Shown one piece after another: positions 29,994-41,394 of a DNA stretch of 64,000 bases. The translations under genes were made by a program, and so were the position numbers. This DNA is from Diaporthe sp. PMI_573 (lineage: Eukaryota > Ascomycota > Sordariomycetes > Diaporthales > Diaporthaceae), in contig JAJTUP010000075.1 in the NCBI GenBank assembly GCA_021399435.1, positions 186,001-250,000 on the forward strand, written 5' to 3'. The first letter of the stretch is position 1. Each line of letters begins with the position of its first letter. The notes beneath the pieces were generated by a model. That model was not told where the DNA came from. It saw nothing but the letters and a program-made list of their open reading frames with translations, and ran no database searches.

Positions 29994-30323
29994 TATCTGC
30001 GGACACCTTGAGGGTGCGAAGTTGGAGTCTGAGAGAGATATTTGTTCTCGAAGTATCGAATCCGGGCCTGTCCCATTTTAGAAGGACGGGTACCCGTCCG
30101 CCTATTGACCGCCACCTCTGCGCTTCGTCACTTTAATCAATTTTGACAAATGGATCTCTGAAGATGGTCAAAATTCGAGCGTTGGTCGGTTCCAGATGAA
30201 TTCGAGCGTCATTGTCTGACTGCTGGTGAGGCTGAACAGAAGTCACGATTCTAAGGAATCGAGTTTTTGTGTGGAAGTGTTGCTTTCGACGCAAGATAGA
30301 GCTTCCTTCCGACTGTCAGGGTT

Positions 30324-31343
30324 TCAACAAGAGCCAGGAAAATAACTAGGAGGAGACATACAGTACGGATTTGCATCAAACAATGCGAATTGAGATGGCC
30401 GAGGAGGACTGCCACTATCTGGCTGTGGGGGAGCATCAGCGGCTCGGACATGATGTAGCTCAATCCCGTTGTCATTGAATCCCACGGAAGACGGAGCTTG
30501 CTCATTCGACCAGCATTCGGTAATATTGAGATGCGATGACCGAGGGAGAATGCCGGAAGGTTCATCCGCAACCTGCATGCAGTTGCACTCCCTATGCCGC
30601 ACGAGAAGCAGCAGCCTGTTAAGCACGACAAATTCCATCTTGAGCTTGATGCTGTAAACCACCGGCTTGTATGTCGTTGCAATCTGGAAGTGATCCAGAT
30701 ACTGAGTGATGATGAGGCTAATATCGAGGAGCACAACCAGGACATTGACGAGGATGAGCTGTCGGATGACTTTGCGCGTCGCGATCTTTTTCATGGCAAA
30801 GATGGGCTCGAGTCCACGAGATGCTTCCCAGATGTAAAGACCGGAGATGATGGATTCTTGGATGGAGAACCCCGCGAGTTGGGCACGCTCGTAGATGTCA
30901 AATGCGGGAAGAAACCGATTGGATTCTCGAGTGTTGCTACCGAGAAATAAGACTGTAACCGGGATGTGAAGGATGCAGAAATTGATGATGATCATAATCA
31001 GCACCCAGCGGATTTTGGCTCTATCCGAGACGATGAGATGGAGGCGAGAGTAGAGAACGACAGACTGGCCAGTGACCATGCCATACCAACCGATGCACGT
31101 CAGAACAGCCAGTGGAAAGTTTGGCCCGAGACTGTAGTAGCGTAGCAACACCACTATCGAGTGAAGTACAATTCCCAGTGTCGCCGTAACCATGCTCCAG
31201 AAATAGAGCCCGTCGTGGCGCTTAAAGCGATAGAGCAGCGAGATGAGGATTTCGACGCAGTTATAACACGCAATCGCGAAAAAGCCGGCAATTATCATAT
31301 CGACCGGTAACGACGCCGTGATGGGACCTGTTTCCCCGGCCAT
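30324..31343 (-). CDS. Integral membrane protein, DUF7703-like, seven TM segments
   Basis: Intact frame; I choose ATG 31343 (MAGETGPITASLPVD) because the upstream extension to 31430 lacks an ATG start. About 340 residues. Seven hydrophobic segments can be counted, beginning with VDMIIAGFFAIACYNCVEIL and including YFWSMVTATLGIVLHSIVVL, VLTCIGWYGMVTGQSVVLYS, WVLIMIIINFCILHIPVTVL and LILVNVLVVLLDISLIITQY, followed by a hydrophilic ~90-residue cytoplasmic tail. This is the pattern of the DUF7703 family of fungal membrane proteins, whose function is unknown. It shows no RIP damage though it lies next to a heavily mutated stretch, so it may mark the boundary of the repeat-rich zone. Confidence 0.8.
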   Translation of the reverse strand: MAGETGPITASLPVDMIIAGFFAIACYNCVEILISLLYRFKRHDGLYFWSMVTATLGIVLHSIVVLLRYYSLGPNFPLAVLTCIGWYGMVTGQSVVLYSRLHLIVSDRAKIRWVLIMIIINFCILHIPVTVLFLGSNTRESNRFLPAFDIYERAQLAGFSIQESIISGLYIWEASRGLEPIFAMKKIATRKVIRQLILVNVLVVLLDISLIITQYLDHFQIATTYKPVVYSIKLKMEFVVLNRLLLLVRHRECNCMQVADEPSGILPRSSHLNITECWSNEQAPSSVGFNDNGIELHHVRAADAPPQPDSGSPPRPSQFALFDANPYCMSPPSYFPGSC

Positions 31344-31430
31344 CTTGGCTGCCGTGGGACCTGGATAGGGAGGACCAAGCTGGTCATGGCACAATGGGGA
31401 GAATGGCAAGAAAAAATGAATGAGAAGCAC

Positions 31431-32939
31431 CGGAGAAAGAGTTGTTGATGGAGGCGAAGAAATGAGGCTTGGATGCGCTGCCCGAGCAATGGTATAAGAA
31501 CCCTCTTGAAAGCCCCTCAGGAGCTTGTCCTCTGGAGCTCCCCAGCTCCCCCCAGGCTAAGCCCATTATGATTGCATTGCGACGGCACTGCGGGCTCCCC
31601 GAGACTTGCAAGTTTTCTCCTTTGTCATTCGTAGCTGATGCCATTGGTCAGCTTGACAGCCCCCCGCATGAGGTAACTTTGCTAACTGGCACAGGGGGTC
31701 GGTAATGCCGAGCATTGACAGTTGGGCCAGCTGCGGCAGCCGGTCCGGTCCGGTCCAGTCCAGTCCTGTGTCGTAGTCGCAGTCCTTGGATGGTCCAGTG
31801 CACTATGAACGATGCGATCACGCACAGACAAACACATTGAAAACGGCTTCTTTATATAGCAAAAACAACGATTTGGAGTTATTGGTTTTGGTTGTTTGTA
31901 TATGATGGAATTGACAGTCGAAACGTTGTCACTTGACAAGATCCAACCGACGAGCTTCGGGCTGCACTCTCTCCCACAGATTCTCTCCAAGACCTTTCGA
32001 AGCCTTCTCAGCACCTCTCCACGTTCGCAGACTTCGTCGAGTACTATGTACCGTTATTGTATTCGATAATTGCAACGCCAGGCGCTCTACCACGTACCAA
32101 GAGTAATGAATGGTGTAGTGGCAAAACGAGTAGCTATTGTTTTATCTAGAGGACAAAAGGGGCTAAAGACTAGGTCCCTGAATTGATTATTTAAGCGCGG
32201 CTGATATTGTTGCCAAGCCGCTGTTTGTTTCAACGAATTTCATCGCACATCCCGTATTCCCATGCTGTTTTAGTCCTGGCGAATGCCATCAAGATGTTCG
32301 CTGACGGCCCGATTCGATCCTCCAAGATCGTAGACACCAGACACTCGAGATCTCGGCGACACCTCACTACCCTTCATAGTACTTTTTACAGCTATACCAA
32401 CCTCCTTTACCCACAGCAGGCAAGTAAACCGCTGGCCTCATCCGCTAGATTAACATTGTCAGCAATAACAAGGACAACAAGCAAATACAGAATGTACTCA
32501 TTAGCAAATCCAGTGATAGCCTTATAGATTAGTCATCTTCTATACTTCTGTTCATTTGCGTCTCTAGGTGGATTGACCAATCACCTGTACGATTTTAATA
32601 CACATGGTGATAATAAGGAGAACGACATGACATATGCTACGGCAAAGCGGTTCAATCTCCTCAACTACACCTCCGCTATAGTGAACCGGCAAGATCTTAA
32701 CCCCTTCACGTCGCTCGTTCCCTCCTCCTGCCCGATCAAAGCACTGAAAGTCCTCTACAACAGCCCGCAATTGTTGGGCATTGTTCTGCTTTCCAAAAGC
32801 GCAAATCCCTTCCGGATGGAGTACCCTGCAACATTGCTTTTCTGCGCGGCTGAACCAGTTGCACAAGGTTCCTTGGAGTCCCGAGGTGCCACACAATCAG
32901 CCGTTGTGGTGGAGGAGCTTCTCGTTTACGGCAATAGTT
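31431..32939. other. Spacer; one weak open frame
   Basis: 31431-31700 is the 5' flank of the membrane protein. A plus-strand open stretch 32573-32959 (128 codons) and its minus-strand counterpart 32564-32896 carry no motif. Nothing else recognised. Confidence 0.3.
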
Positions 32940-33560
32940 GCATTATCCCGGCGCCCTAGCGACAAGGTAGGCGAATGCACGGGAACGACACTGGTGAAAC
33001 CGCTCACTTTTGTGTGGCGTTGAGTCCCCGGAGAAGGCCTCTGCTGACTAACATTGACCGTATCCTACGACCAGTCTCCCGGCCGCCCAGCGACAGAGTA
33101 GGTTAATGCACGGAATGATGCTGTTGAACTACTCGCTTTGGTGTGGCATTCAGCCCCCGAACGGGCCTCTTGGTGGCGTTTGGTGTCGAACGCGCCCATG
33201 GCCCTTACTGGTACAGTATGATCACACGGTATCTTGCAGCTGTAATGTTAGGACACGGCGTTTGCTACGTCTGTGTAGCTTTAGGGCTAGTGTGATTGAG
33301 ACGCGTTGCATTCCTAACACCCGGGGAATCCGGGCGGCGTTTGCCGTAGAAGTTCCAATTGGTGGGGAGGTTTGCCGAATGACAAGGTCAGCCTTAGTAC
33401 TCTACCCTCCATACGGAGTGGGCTCCCCTTTCAGGTTTCCTGGCATCGTTCGCCCGCAAGACATATCTCCTGCACGCCCTACGAAAGCTTGTGGCTTGTC
33501 TGCGTAAACCTCCTTGCGCTGTCGGCCGAACATGCAGTCGAAATTCATCTGTTCCGAACC
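32940..33560 (+). repeat. Left copy of ~600-bp inverted repeat with internal sub-repeats
   Basis: Nearly identical to the reverse complement of 56940-57585. It contains at least two related ~110-bp sub-units beginning GCGACARRGTAGG and running through GCACGG... and GTGTGGCRTT. Compared with the right copy it carries ~30 extra bases around 33400-33430 (between CTTAGTACT and GGTTTCCTGG). The open frame at 33106-33507 has a counterpart on the right copy, but it shows no domain and is probably a by-product of the repeat. Confidence 0.85.
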
Positions 33561-34831
33561 CACGAATTTAGTCAGAAGAATCAGAAACACCATCTGAAGC
33601 GAGGTCAACTATCGTGGTTGCGACGTCGTCGGCGATGGGGCGAAGGGGTCGTGGTTGACGAAGGGGTGGCGGAATCAGGGGGGTGGCGGGATGTGGGCCG
33701 GGCACGTTATTTCTTTTCCCGAGTGTGGCTATCTGAGCCACGATAATGTTGTACAGCGTCTGAACAGTGGATGCTCATCAAATCACATGCAACTTTGAGC
33801 ACGGAATGTTCACCGGCTCATGTTGTGTAAATACATATGCAGGCGCAGAGGCCAGCTAAGGCACACCATCAGGTGTAGGCTATGCTGACCTCCCTCGCCA
33901 TCTCTCTAGGCTTGTTCCGTTCGCCCTGTCAACGTAAGGAATAGGCTCTTCCGGTAGTACGAGGCGTATTTTCACGCGTGACCAATGGCATCGGGGAGGT
34001 GGTCAGATGGAAGTCGTCATTCTGGCACCCAATTATAGGCCTGATCTGGAATTGCTTGCTTGTGATCGCATTTGCCCCGGTAGGGGCGGAAGCGAGGAAT
34101 GTAATCTGGCTGATGCCTCAGCTGGGGTCACGAATCTGGTCTCGCCCCCAGCGTCACAGCCATGTGACAATGGTGGAAATCTGTGCTCATGATTGATATT
34201 GACAAGGGATATATGCAAGGCACCAATGGTAACAACGCCCTTACTTTTGCCTGGCGGCATATTGGCCTGGGAAATGTCGCCTAGGAAATGTCGCCGACAG
34301 GGTCTGCTCTAAACTATCGACAAAACCCTGGCCTAGGAAATGTCTGACTGGGTCTGCTCGAGCATGTCGAGAAAACCCGGCTTGAGACTCATGGAGTATT
34401 CTGCTACGAGCGTGTGCCTTGAGGAACGAAAGGTTCTTTCTTCTGCGCCCTCTTCCGCGTCCACCTTGCTAAGCTCGGGCCACAATACGGTCCGTGCGAG
34501 CTGCCCGCACCACTTGAACTTCACCAGGATCGACGCGCCACCGTTTTTGAGCCACACCGCGCCACAGCAATCGGCAGCCCACCAGCACGCCTTGGCTACC
34601 AACCTCAGCCAGCGGGTAGGGAAATGGGGTCATTCTATCTCGACTAGACGAATAAATATTTGCTCTTGTTGGCTTCTGTTTAACGTAGTTGCTCTGCGCA
34701 AATATTCAGAAGAACTTAAACGCTCTTATCCCCGTTGCGCTGATGACCTCTACTTTGCAAACTTTTTGAAAGTCCCTTATCTCCTTTTGTGGCATGATAG
34801 CGGCAAATCGAAATCCCATCACCTGGCATGT
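33561..34831. other. Spacer without a recognised gene
   Basis: Contains overlapping open stretches on both strands (34340-34864 plus, 34333-34602 minus) with no recognisable motif. A short CCTAGGAAATGTC motif occurs three times at 34266-34345, each followed by GACAGGGTCTGCTC-like sequence, a small local duplication. Confidence 0.3.
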
Positions 34832-36748
34832 TTATACAATGGTGATTATATTGTCAATACCTAGCCCAGAGCTGGACCACAAGCTTTCCCTTATGAATGC
34901 ATGTGCAAAGTATAAATGGCAAACAAGTAGCCCTACCCGCACATATGTGTCGTCTCGAAGAGGTTGAAGAACAAGACAAATGTAATGCCTTTGCGTTGTG
35001 TAGAGTTTGAGGCAATAAAGCGCGGTGCCATCCTTGATTTTTCCAACAGAATCTTGAAAGAAATTATAGTCTGGAAAGAATGACTTGTCTTGGAATCTCC
35101 CAAGACGATATCCAAAGGCGCCACCAGCATTCAAGGTGACCTTTGCGATGGGACCAGAGACGAGCGAATATCCAGATCGGACCTCGCCCGTGGGGTCGCA
35201 TCCGCCCACGGTGCAGGACGCTGAGTGCACTTCCGCAATGTTGGCGTAACCGTCTCCTTCCCAGAACCCAACAGAGCCAGTTGAAGATACCCAAGACCAT
35301 GATGGAGCGCGCCATGGCCGAGCACGATGCGCTGGCAGAGACGTCCTCTTAACCAACCAGCCAAGGTCTTTTATGAGGCTTCCCTCCCAGAGCCCTGCCA
35401 AGTAGCGTTCCCCTGACTTCCATTGCGGAGTCCATTTCGCAAGCCCAGATATTGCAGGGAGTATATCTTTCTCGAACGTGAGAGTGCACGATGAGTATTG
35501 TGCGACAATGGAGGCCCACATGGTCGAGTCACTTTCATGTTTCGTCCCATATGCATCAAAACCGCCGCACTCGCACTTTCGAACCTCTTCACATTCCCAT
35601 ACAAGCTCTTCCGCGGTGAATAGACGACTCGTCGAGGAAGAAAAAGTTCTTAGTATGTCCACGCTCGCTCAAGAAGAGGAAACTTGCTGCGCTCCCACCG
35701 GACACCACGAACTTCAGTCGCAAATGTCCTGCGGGGTACAGGATGTGGCAATAATTTTCGTGCATAAATTGGCAGAGAACTAACTTCAGGACAGGTCTTT
35801 CGCAGGACTTTTGCATCGTACTCTTGGGCTATTGTTGAAAAGCAGCCACCTGTTGCATCTGAAGCACTAGCAGCTGCAATAACAAGAAATGCCCGCTGAT
35901 AGACTTCTGACATCTTGCTGGATTCCGACTGCCAATCCAATTCATCATCCTGGCATATGCAGAGAGAATCAATCCAAAGACCTTGCAGCCCTAAACGAAA
36001 GGTAATATAGACGGCGTCCTGGAAAGTTCTAGGCATAGACTCCCAAGATATGTTGTCGTAGTGTAGTTCCATGGTTTGTTTCGTCGTCTGGCATTTGTGT
36101 CTTGCTGATCCCCAGCAGTGGCTAAGACAGGTGTAAGGGGCGCATTCTTCTTGTTTCGATTGATGTAGCTTGACTTCGAGTTTGTCCATCTTTTGTTGTA
36201 TCCTAAGGACACGCGTTGGTAGAGGCGAGTGACCAACACGGCAGGCAGTGTGCAAAGAGTTACATTCGTCAACCCAAGCACACAACTTGCGGAGGCACTG
36301 ATCAGAGCCAGTATTACCGGTAGGTAACGAATTGATCGGTAGCCATGGGGGAACTGAGGTAGGACCTTATTACGCACAGGTCAAGAGAATTAGCTTTTAA
36401 TTCAGTCTCGCAGTTTTAAACCGGTAATGTAAAGTGTGAAAGTGAATACATACAAGGGGTCGTAAATATTTCAAAAAGGTGATTAGGCCCGTCGAGGAGG
36501 CATTTAACCTCACAGTAACGCTGAGAGATGCTGGATGACCGATAGCCACAACAATGTGCGCTGTGACTCTCAGGAATGAGCTGGGAGACCACCTCGTGCC
36601 CTAGGATGCAAAGCAGGCATCCCTCCTTAGCATGGCTTTCCAGCTCACTGGGAGTACGGGACTCTCCGTATGTGCAGTGGCTGCAAGGGTTCGATGCCGT
36701 TGAATCGCTCTGTGTCCGGCTCCACCATTTGTGAAATTTTATTTTCAT
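34832..36748 (-). pseudogene. HET-domain (heterokaryon incompatibility) gene, broken
   Basis: A 5' part (36748-36416) encodes a Cys-containing N-terminus with ELESHAKEGCLLCILGHEVV, typical of HET proteins. After a probable intron the HET domain follows: YTCLSHCWGSARHKCQTTKQ, MPRTFQDAVYITFRLGLQGL, WIDSLCICQDDELDWQSESS and KMSEVYQRAFLVIAAASASD, ending ...LLERAWTY. Here a TAA replaces the expected Gln of the RAW-x-xQE motif, and soon after the frame shifts to LFTAEELVWECEE, continuing to 34832 with the usual C-terminal part (WRAPSWSWVSSTG). HET proteins trigger programmed cell death during non-self recognition between hyphae. The stop plus frameshift make this copy non-functional unless unusually spliced. 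Confidence 0.75.
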
Positions 36749-38585
36749 ATTGGCGTGGCAATGGGATCAACAGTTCCGCAAAGGCAATTTTGACAAGGTA
36801 TTAGGACAATCCCGCAATTGGGAGATAGAGCTTCTGGCGAGAAGCCAAATGCCTTGTGTTTTGAGGCAAAAAGCCAGTTTAGGAAATGTCGAAATGGCGC
36901 ATTTTTAAACCGGCCGAAGCTTGCCAACCACAGGGTCTCCCTCAGGCCACGTTGCAGATCTATATTAACAACTTAAGCACCGCACAAAGCGTGTTCCCTC
37001 TAGCCAGCACATCATCTACCACCACAACTAGGCCACTCTTCGAAATCCTAGCAGATTCCACTCCGATTCTCTCGACTCCTTCGTCTCCACCCGTCACCGA
37101 TGAGACATATGATGAGTTCTTGGCCACTTCGATAGTCGGCGGGGGCAGCTTGCCTGCCTTGCGGATCAGCGTCAGAGGCACATTCACTTGCAATGCTAGT
37201 GCAGAGGCATATATATATCCGCCGACTTCGACACAGACTATGTCCTATCTGACATGTCCAGTCTGCCCGTACGGGTTTTTTTTAGTTAAAGTTCAACATC
37301 TTTAACTTGTTGAATTGAACAGATCTGAGTTAATAAACCTGCCTTAACACATCGAGTCAACGGTTTTGGAACCCTAAAACAGACTTTGCCTTAACAGGCC
37401 AAGACTAAGATGGTCCAGCACGTGTCGGCTCTCGACATCTTGCACGGGCGTTGATTATACCACTGGACCACGGTAGATGATATCTTGCACGTGCCCTCGA
37501 GATACGCTATGCACGACGACAAAGACCTTGTCTTCGCATGGTCATTCAACGAGGACTACGCGAGTGAGCGACGTAAACTATGCAACATTCTCTTTGGGGC
37601 AAAGTATTTCAACGAATGCGTCACCATTCTAAACCTGGTCTCCGGCAAAGACTTGATAGCCTTGGCTCTCAATGATGCTCCCGAGGCGTACAGAATACAA
37701 GCTTTCAAGCAACTTCGGATGCAGAGGCCTCATCATTATGAAGAGCTTGTTGCCAAGATCTCACATCTTTAACAACTTGTCCACGAAAAACGCCTTGACC
37801 CGACTTTTCTTTATCCTCGTGTCGCTACGAAGTCCTTTACGGCAACGTTGCCTCCCGACGCACACTAATGCTTCGACTGCAAGAAGGAACTGGAGGAATT
37901 TTCGGATATCATATGGAGACCATGTAGGAAACATATTCAGTGTACAGAGTTCTGGCGCATGATTGTTGTAAAGGCACCAACTAGTCCTTATAATCCTTGG
38001 GGTTGTGAGTGCGGTCCAAGGTTGATCTACGGTTAGCAAATTGACATTGCGAGATGCGTCCATTAAAGGTCTCAGATTCTTGCCCGCAGCGAATCATGCG
38101 CATGTTGATCTCTCGGGCTTTGGGCGCAGAAGCAGATCCAATGTTCCCAACTTCATAGTGCGGTCAACGACTGGAAGGAGGGAAGGACTTGAGTTGCAAG
38201 TTGTCAGAGACGAAGTTACAGCACGGTGCAACAGCTGACGCTGCGACGGCTGCTGTAGAGAGAACGACCAGGGAATGCAGATAGCTTCAACAACATAAGA
38301 AGGGCTTGACAAAGACACCGATGGTCACAGTCATTTTTCATGAACGTTCTTTCGATACTGTACCGCCATTGCCGTCTGCATTTCTGTAAATCAGACACTA
38401 GGACCGCCTACACTCTATGGAGTACGTATACGGATTAAAAACGAAACCACCCACTCATGCTTGGTGACTATGTAAGCCCAAAACAATCTAACCTGGCAAC
38501 AATTCTGCGTGCGGTTCTATCTTTAATTCCAACAAATAAAATATAATTCAAGAAAGCTTTCTTGAGTTTATCGGATTTTATCTAC
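36749..38585. other. Spacer with two weak open frames
   Basis: 36886-37305 plus (140 codons, Ser/Thr-rich) and 37509-37772 plus (87 codons, MHDDKDLVFAWSFNEDYASE onward) each begin with an ATG but show no known domain. The latter looks the more protein-like, with balanced composition and helical segments, and could be a fragment of an ankyrin- or BTB-type protein; confidence is low. The rest is AT-neutral non-coding DNA. Confidence 0.3.
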
Positions 38586-39536
38586 CTAATTCTCATTCTC
38601 GTTTGCCTTTGCCTTGGCCTCGTGCCACGCCTCCAAGTACTTGCACTGCAAGTCCTCGACATCAAACCATTCATAACCCTTGTTCCTTTTTTTGAACTCC
38701 TCTAGCACAACCTCCCACTGGTTCCAGCTGCTACCAGCCTCGAAGCTCTCGCACAAACTAATGGTAGCAGCATTAGTAGCCTCAGAGAATACAGTATCTA
38801 ACCTCTTCTCCAGGACGAGAAGTCGAATTTTAAGATCAAGGTCAGAGTCTTGCAGATCAGGAAAATACTTTCTCGTCTCTTCGGAAAGCTTTCTGTAGAG
38901 ATTGAGTTTTCCCTCGGCTGGCGAATGGTTCCGATAGGTATCACTGAACTTTATCTTACAATAAAGCATTAACAGCTTGCAGTCAATGTCGTAATTGCGG
39001 CGCACTTTGAGGTAGAGGTATTGGCGGCGTATCTCCTTTTCCGATAATTCAGGGAACTCCGCCTGAAGCGAATCATAGAATTCAGTCCAGCAAATTATGT
39101 TTTTTTCGTTGTGGATCGTGAGTTCTATGATGCGCTCGTTTTGCTTGGCCGTGAAGGATGTTGGAGGCCCGGGACAGTCATTAGGGAGCATGTGGGGTTC
39201 CTGATCTACCTCCACTGCCGTTGCCATGAGCGAGGCGCCGTGTCTTATTTCCTCTCGAGTGAATGGGTGCCAGGGATGTGCGATCGTGAACATTTCGAAG
39301 GATACCTCCCATGTCAATTCCGCATCTTTTGACATCTCTAGTAGAAGCTGACGAAGTAGATTTTCCTGTTTCTTAGTGAAGCCGCTTCCGAAGGCTTTGG
39401 CAGAGCGGTCTTTCAATGGTGAAATGCTTGAGGCGTCTGATCGTAGATGTTGCATGGTGATGAAGCAGTTTGATTCGAATGGGAGTCTTGGTTTTGCAGA
39501 ACCCGGATGTTCAAAAGGTCTTAAAGGTGAGAACAT
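38586..39536 (-). CDS. Uncharacterised protein with tandem Myb/SANT-like helical modules
   Basis: Intact 316-codon gene with ATG 39536. At least two similar modules are visible: FTKKQENLLRQLLLEMSKDA ... FEMFTIAHPWHPFTREEI (residues ~50-105) and FTAKQNERIIELTIHNEKNI ... WTEFYDSLQAEFPELSEKEI followed by RRQYLYLK (~125-180). Their spacing of Trp/Phe and a Phe-Pro before a Glu-Ile-Arg helix is that of Myb/SANT-like three-helix DNA-binding folds. A third, weaker helical part rich in Lys/Glu follows. The C-terminus is highly charged (EAWHEAKAKANENEN). A nuclear, DNA- or chromatin-binding role is inference. No RIP-type damage. Confidence 0.6.
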   Translation of the reverse strand: MFSPLRPFEHPGSAKPRLPFESNCFITMQHLRSDASSISPLKDRSAKAFGSGFTKKQENLLRQLLLEMSKDAELTWEVSFEMFTIAHPWHPFTREEIRHGASLMATAVEVDQEPHMLPNDCPGPPTSFTAKQNERIIELTIHNEKNIICWTEFYDSLQAEFPELSEKEIRRQYLYLKVRRNYDIDCKLLMLYCKIKFSDTYRNHSPAEGKLNLYRKLSEETRKYFPDLQDSDLDLKIRLLVLEKRLDTVFSEATNAATISLCESFEAGSSWNQWEVVLEEFKKRNKGYEWFDVEDLQCKYLEAWHEAKAKANENEN

Positions 39537-40532
39537 GTCGGGCTTTTAAGGACGACGCATCCTTTTCTTCTAGACCTTGCGGGACGCTATGTAACCTTGT
39601 AGGTGCAAGATCGGTCCCTTGGTAAGGGGCGCAAACTGGTCCGGCTCAGTCTATTTCAGCAACCGCTGCACTCGGGTCCAACAAATGTCTATAGGCGACC
39701 TTTAGCGTCTTTTAAGCGAGTTGCGTACTGTGTCGAATTTTGACTTTGCTTTCCAAATGTAGGTGTCCCCTCCAAGGAACGTAAGCCTTGCTAATGGCAC
39801 GGTAAAAGTATTGCAGATCATGCTGCCTATCTGTGCGCCTAAGATAAGGACCGTGATCGAGGCCCATTTTGGTGTTCAGGCAGCTCCATCCGGTTATTCC
39901 TTCATCCCGGCCGATCAAGTTCCACTGCAGAGGAATGAAAAAAGGTCGTCTTACCTCAAACACCCGCTTTTCCGCCCGCGCTATTGCTACTGCAACTTCT
40001 AGGACAATGTCCTATATCTGGTCGACAGACAAAATTTCAAGATCCTCGAGGCCTGTACCAGCATCACCCTGCTCAATAAACGAGGAGCTTGGTTTCGTTC
40101 AGGTACCGGCTTGGGGACGGATAAAATTCTAACTCGCCCCGGGTCCTTCTGGTCGATAGTGGACCGGGAAGGCATGGGTTTCCGGTCCTCCATGTAACGC
40201 GCCCACACCAGATTCCTCCCACCCCGATTCTGGTGCAAACTGCCACCTATCATGATGTCGTCGCAGTATGCATCATGATATGGGGACTTGAATTGGGACA
40301 TCAATTCAAGATGTGCCTTTGAGACCCAAGGAACTCAGAGACCCGTTGCGTTCGGTGCTTGCTAAAGAGCTTGTGATACATTACCATTCTATGTCATCCC
40401 AATCGTGATTGCCTCAGGCAAGCCCAGGGCCAGCCGCCGAACCTGTGTGGCTCGACTTCTTCCAATTAATGTTGTCCGTATCTGATTGGGCGACTAAATG
40501 TACGGGCAGAGGCATTGGAGAGAGTCGCGCAG
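39537..40532. other. Spacer; possible minus-strand remnant
   Basis: Minus-strand open stretches at 40304-39999 and 39963-39712 look like parts of one degraded coding sequence (FEVRRPFFIPLQWNLIGRDE among others), but no family is recognised. The 5' flank of the 40533 gene is here. Confidence 0.25.
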
Positions 40533-41093
40533 ATGGAAAAAGAGGAGGGTGAGGAAAACCAGAAAAAGATCGAAGAGTATGAGAGACTTTTGAAGCAGAA
40601 AGATGAGGAATTAGAGGCTTTGACAAATGAACAGCTGAAAGACGTCTACGGATTTGACGAGATGGACATCGACAACGATGAAAATGGGAACGGACACGAA
40701 GTGAATGATGGTGAGAGAAGGGGGGAGAAGGCCGGAGATACTCAGGGCGAGGAGCAAGCCAAGGAAGAGAGCGAGGACAAAAAGAAAAGTGCAGACGATC
40801 CTGTTCCCTCCATTGAACTCAACCAAGGAGGCAGCAGCAGCGACAACTTATTCACGTCTGAAACGGATCCCTCCGACGAATCCGACTCGGAATCTGCCGT
40901 GTTCTCTGACCCCGAATATGGTAGGGCGCTATATTCACGCCCTGGTCCGAAATCCATCAAGGGCGCCGAAACGGTGGGCTGGGCTCGGCCCAGTGGCAGG
41001 ACCACCCTGTACATCAATCGGTACGGGCAAACGAGTGCTGCAAGCTACCTCCTAGAGAAGTTTGCCCAGACTGCTGAGTCTCTAATTCAGTAA
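40533..41093 (+). CDS. Acidic coiled-coil protein, uncharacterised
   Basis: The first in-frame ATG is 40533 (MEKEEGEENQKKIEEYERLL), and the open frame extends a little upstream without an ATG. The N-terminal ~45 residues are a charged coiled coil, followed by a long acidic Asp/Glu/Ser-rich low-complexity region and a more ordered end (EYGRALYSRPGPKSIKGAET, then RTTLYINRYGQ). After the stop at 41091 another plus-strand frame resumes coding-like sequence to about 41310 (GKWKYTSRHIKGIFGVAWKG, then FEFWDTFRWTTPNLKW and a TAG), so the real gene probably continues through an intron or is frameshifted. Family not recognised. Confidence 0.45.
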   Translation: MEKEEGEENQKKIEEYERLLKQKDEELEALTNEQLKDVYGFDEMDIDNDENGNGHEVNDGERRGEKAGDTQGEEQAKEESEDKKKSADDPVPSIELNQGGSSSDNLFTSETDPSDESDSESAVFSDPEYGRALYSRPGPKSIKGAETVGWARPSGRTTLYINRYGQTSAASYLLEKFAQTAESLIQ

Positions 41094-41394
41094 AGAGAAT
41101 TGGCGATGAGAAACTGGAGAACGGCAAGTGGAAATACACAAGTCGCCACATCAAGGGTATTTTCGGAGTGGCGTGGAAGGGCTCAGGCTCCGACAAGTAT
41201 CGTGAAGGCGATCTAGACTTGATCAATCCTCACTTAGTCCGTCGAGAGCCAGCATCAACTGAGAGATTTGAATTCTGGGATACGTTTCGATGGACCACAC
41301 CCAATCTAAAGTGGTAGTGGCGAATTGAACTTCGAGCAGAAGACCCCACTAGGTAAAACACACCTACCCGCACCGTTGTTGAATATTTAGAGAA

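Noticed and set aside
33106..33507. Open frame conserved on both inverted repeat copies as a gene
   Set aside because: The two frames agree because the DNA is duplicated; a ~30-bp indel changes the C-terminus, and no domain or codon signal supports coding.
37441..37475. tRNA-like sequence on the minus strand (GTGGTCCAGTGGTATAATCA)
   Set aside because: It resembles the 5' half of a fungal tRNA with an A-box, but no B-box (GGTTCGA) or complementary acceptor stem follows within 100 bases. At most a tRNA-derived fragment.
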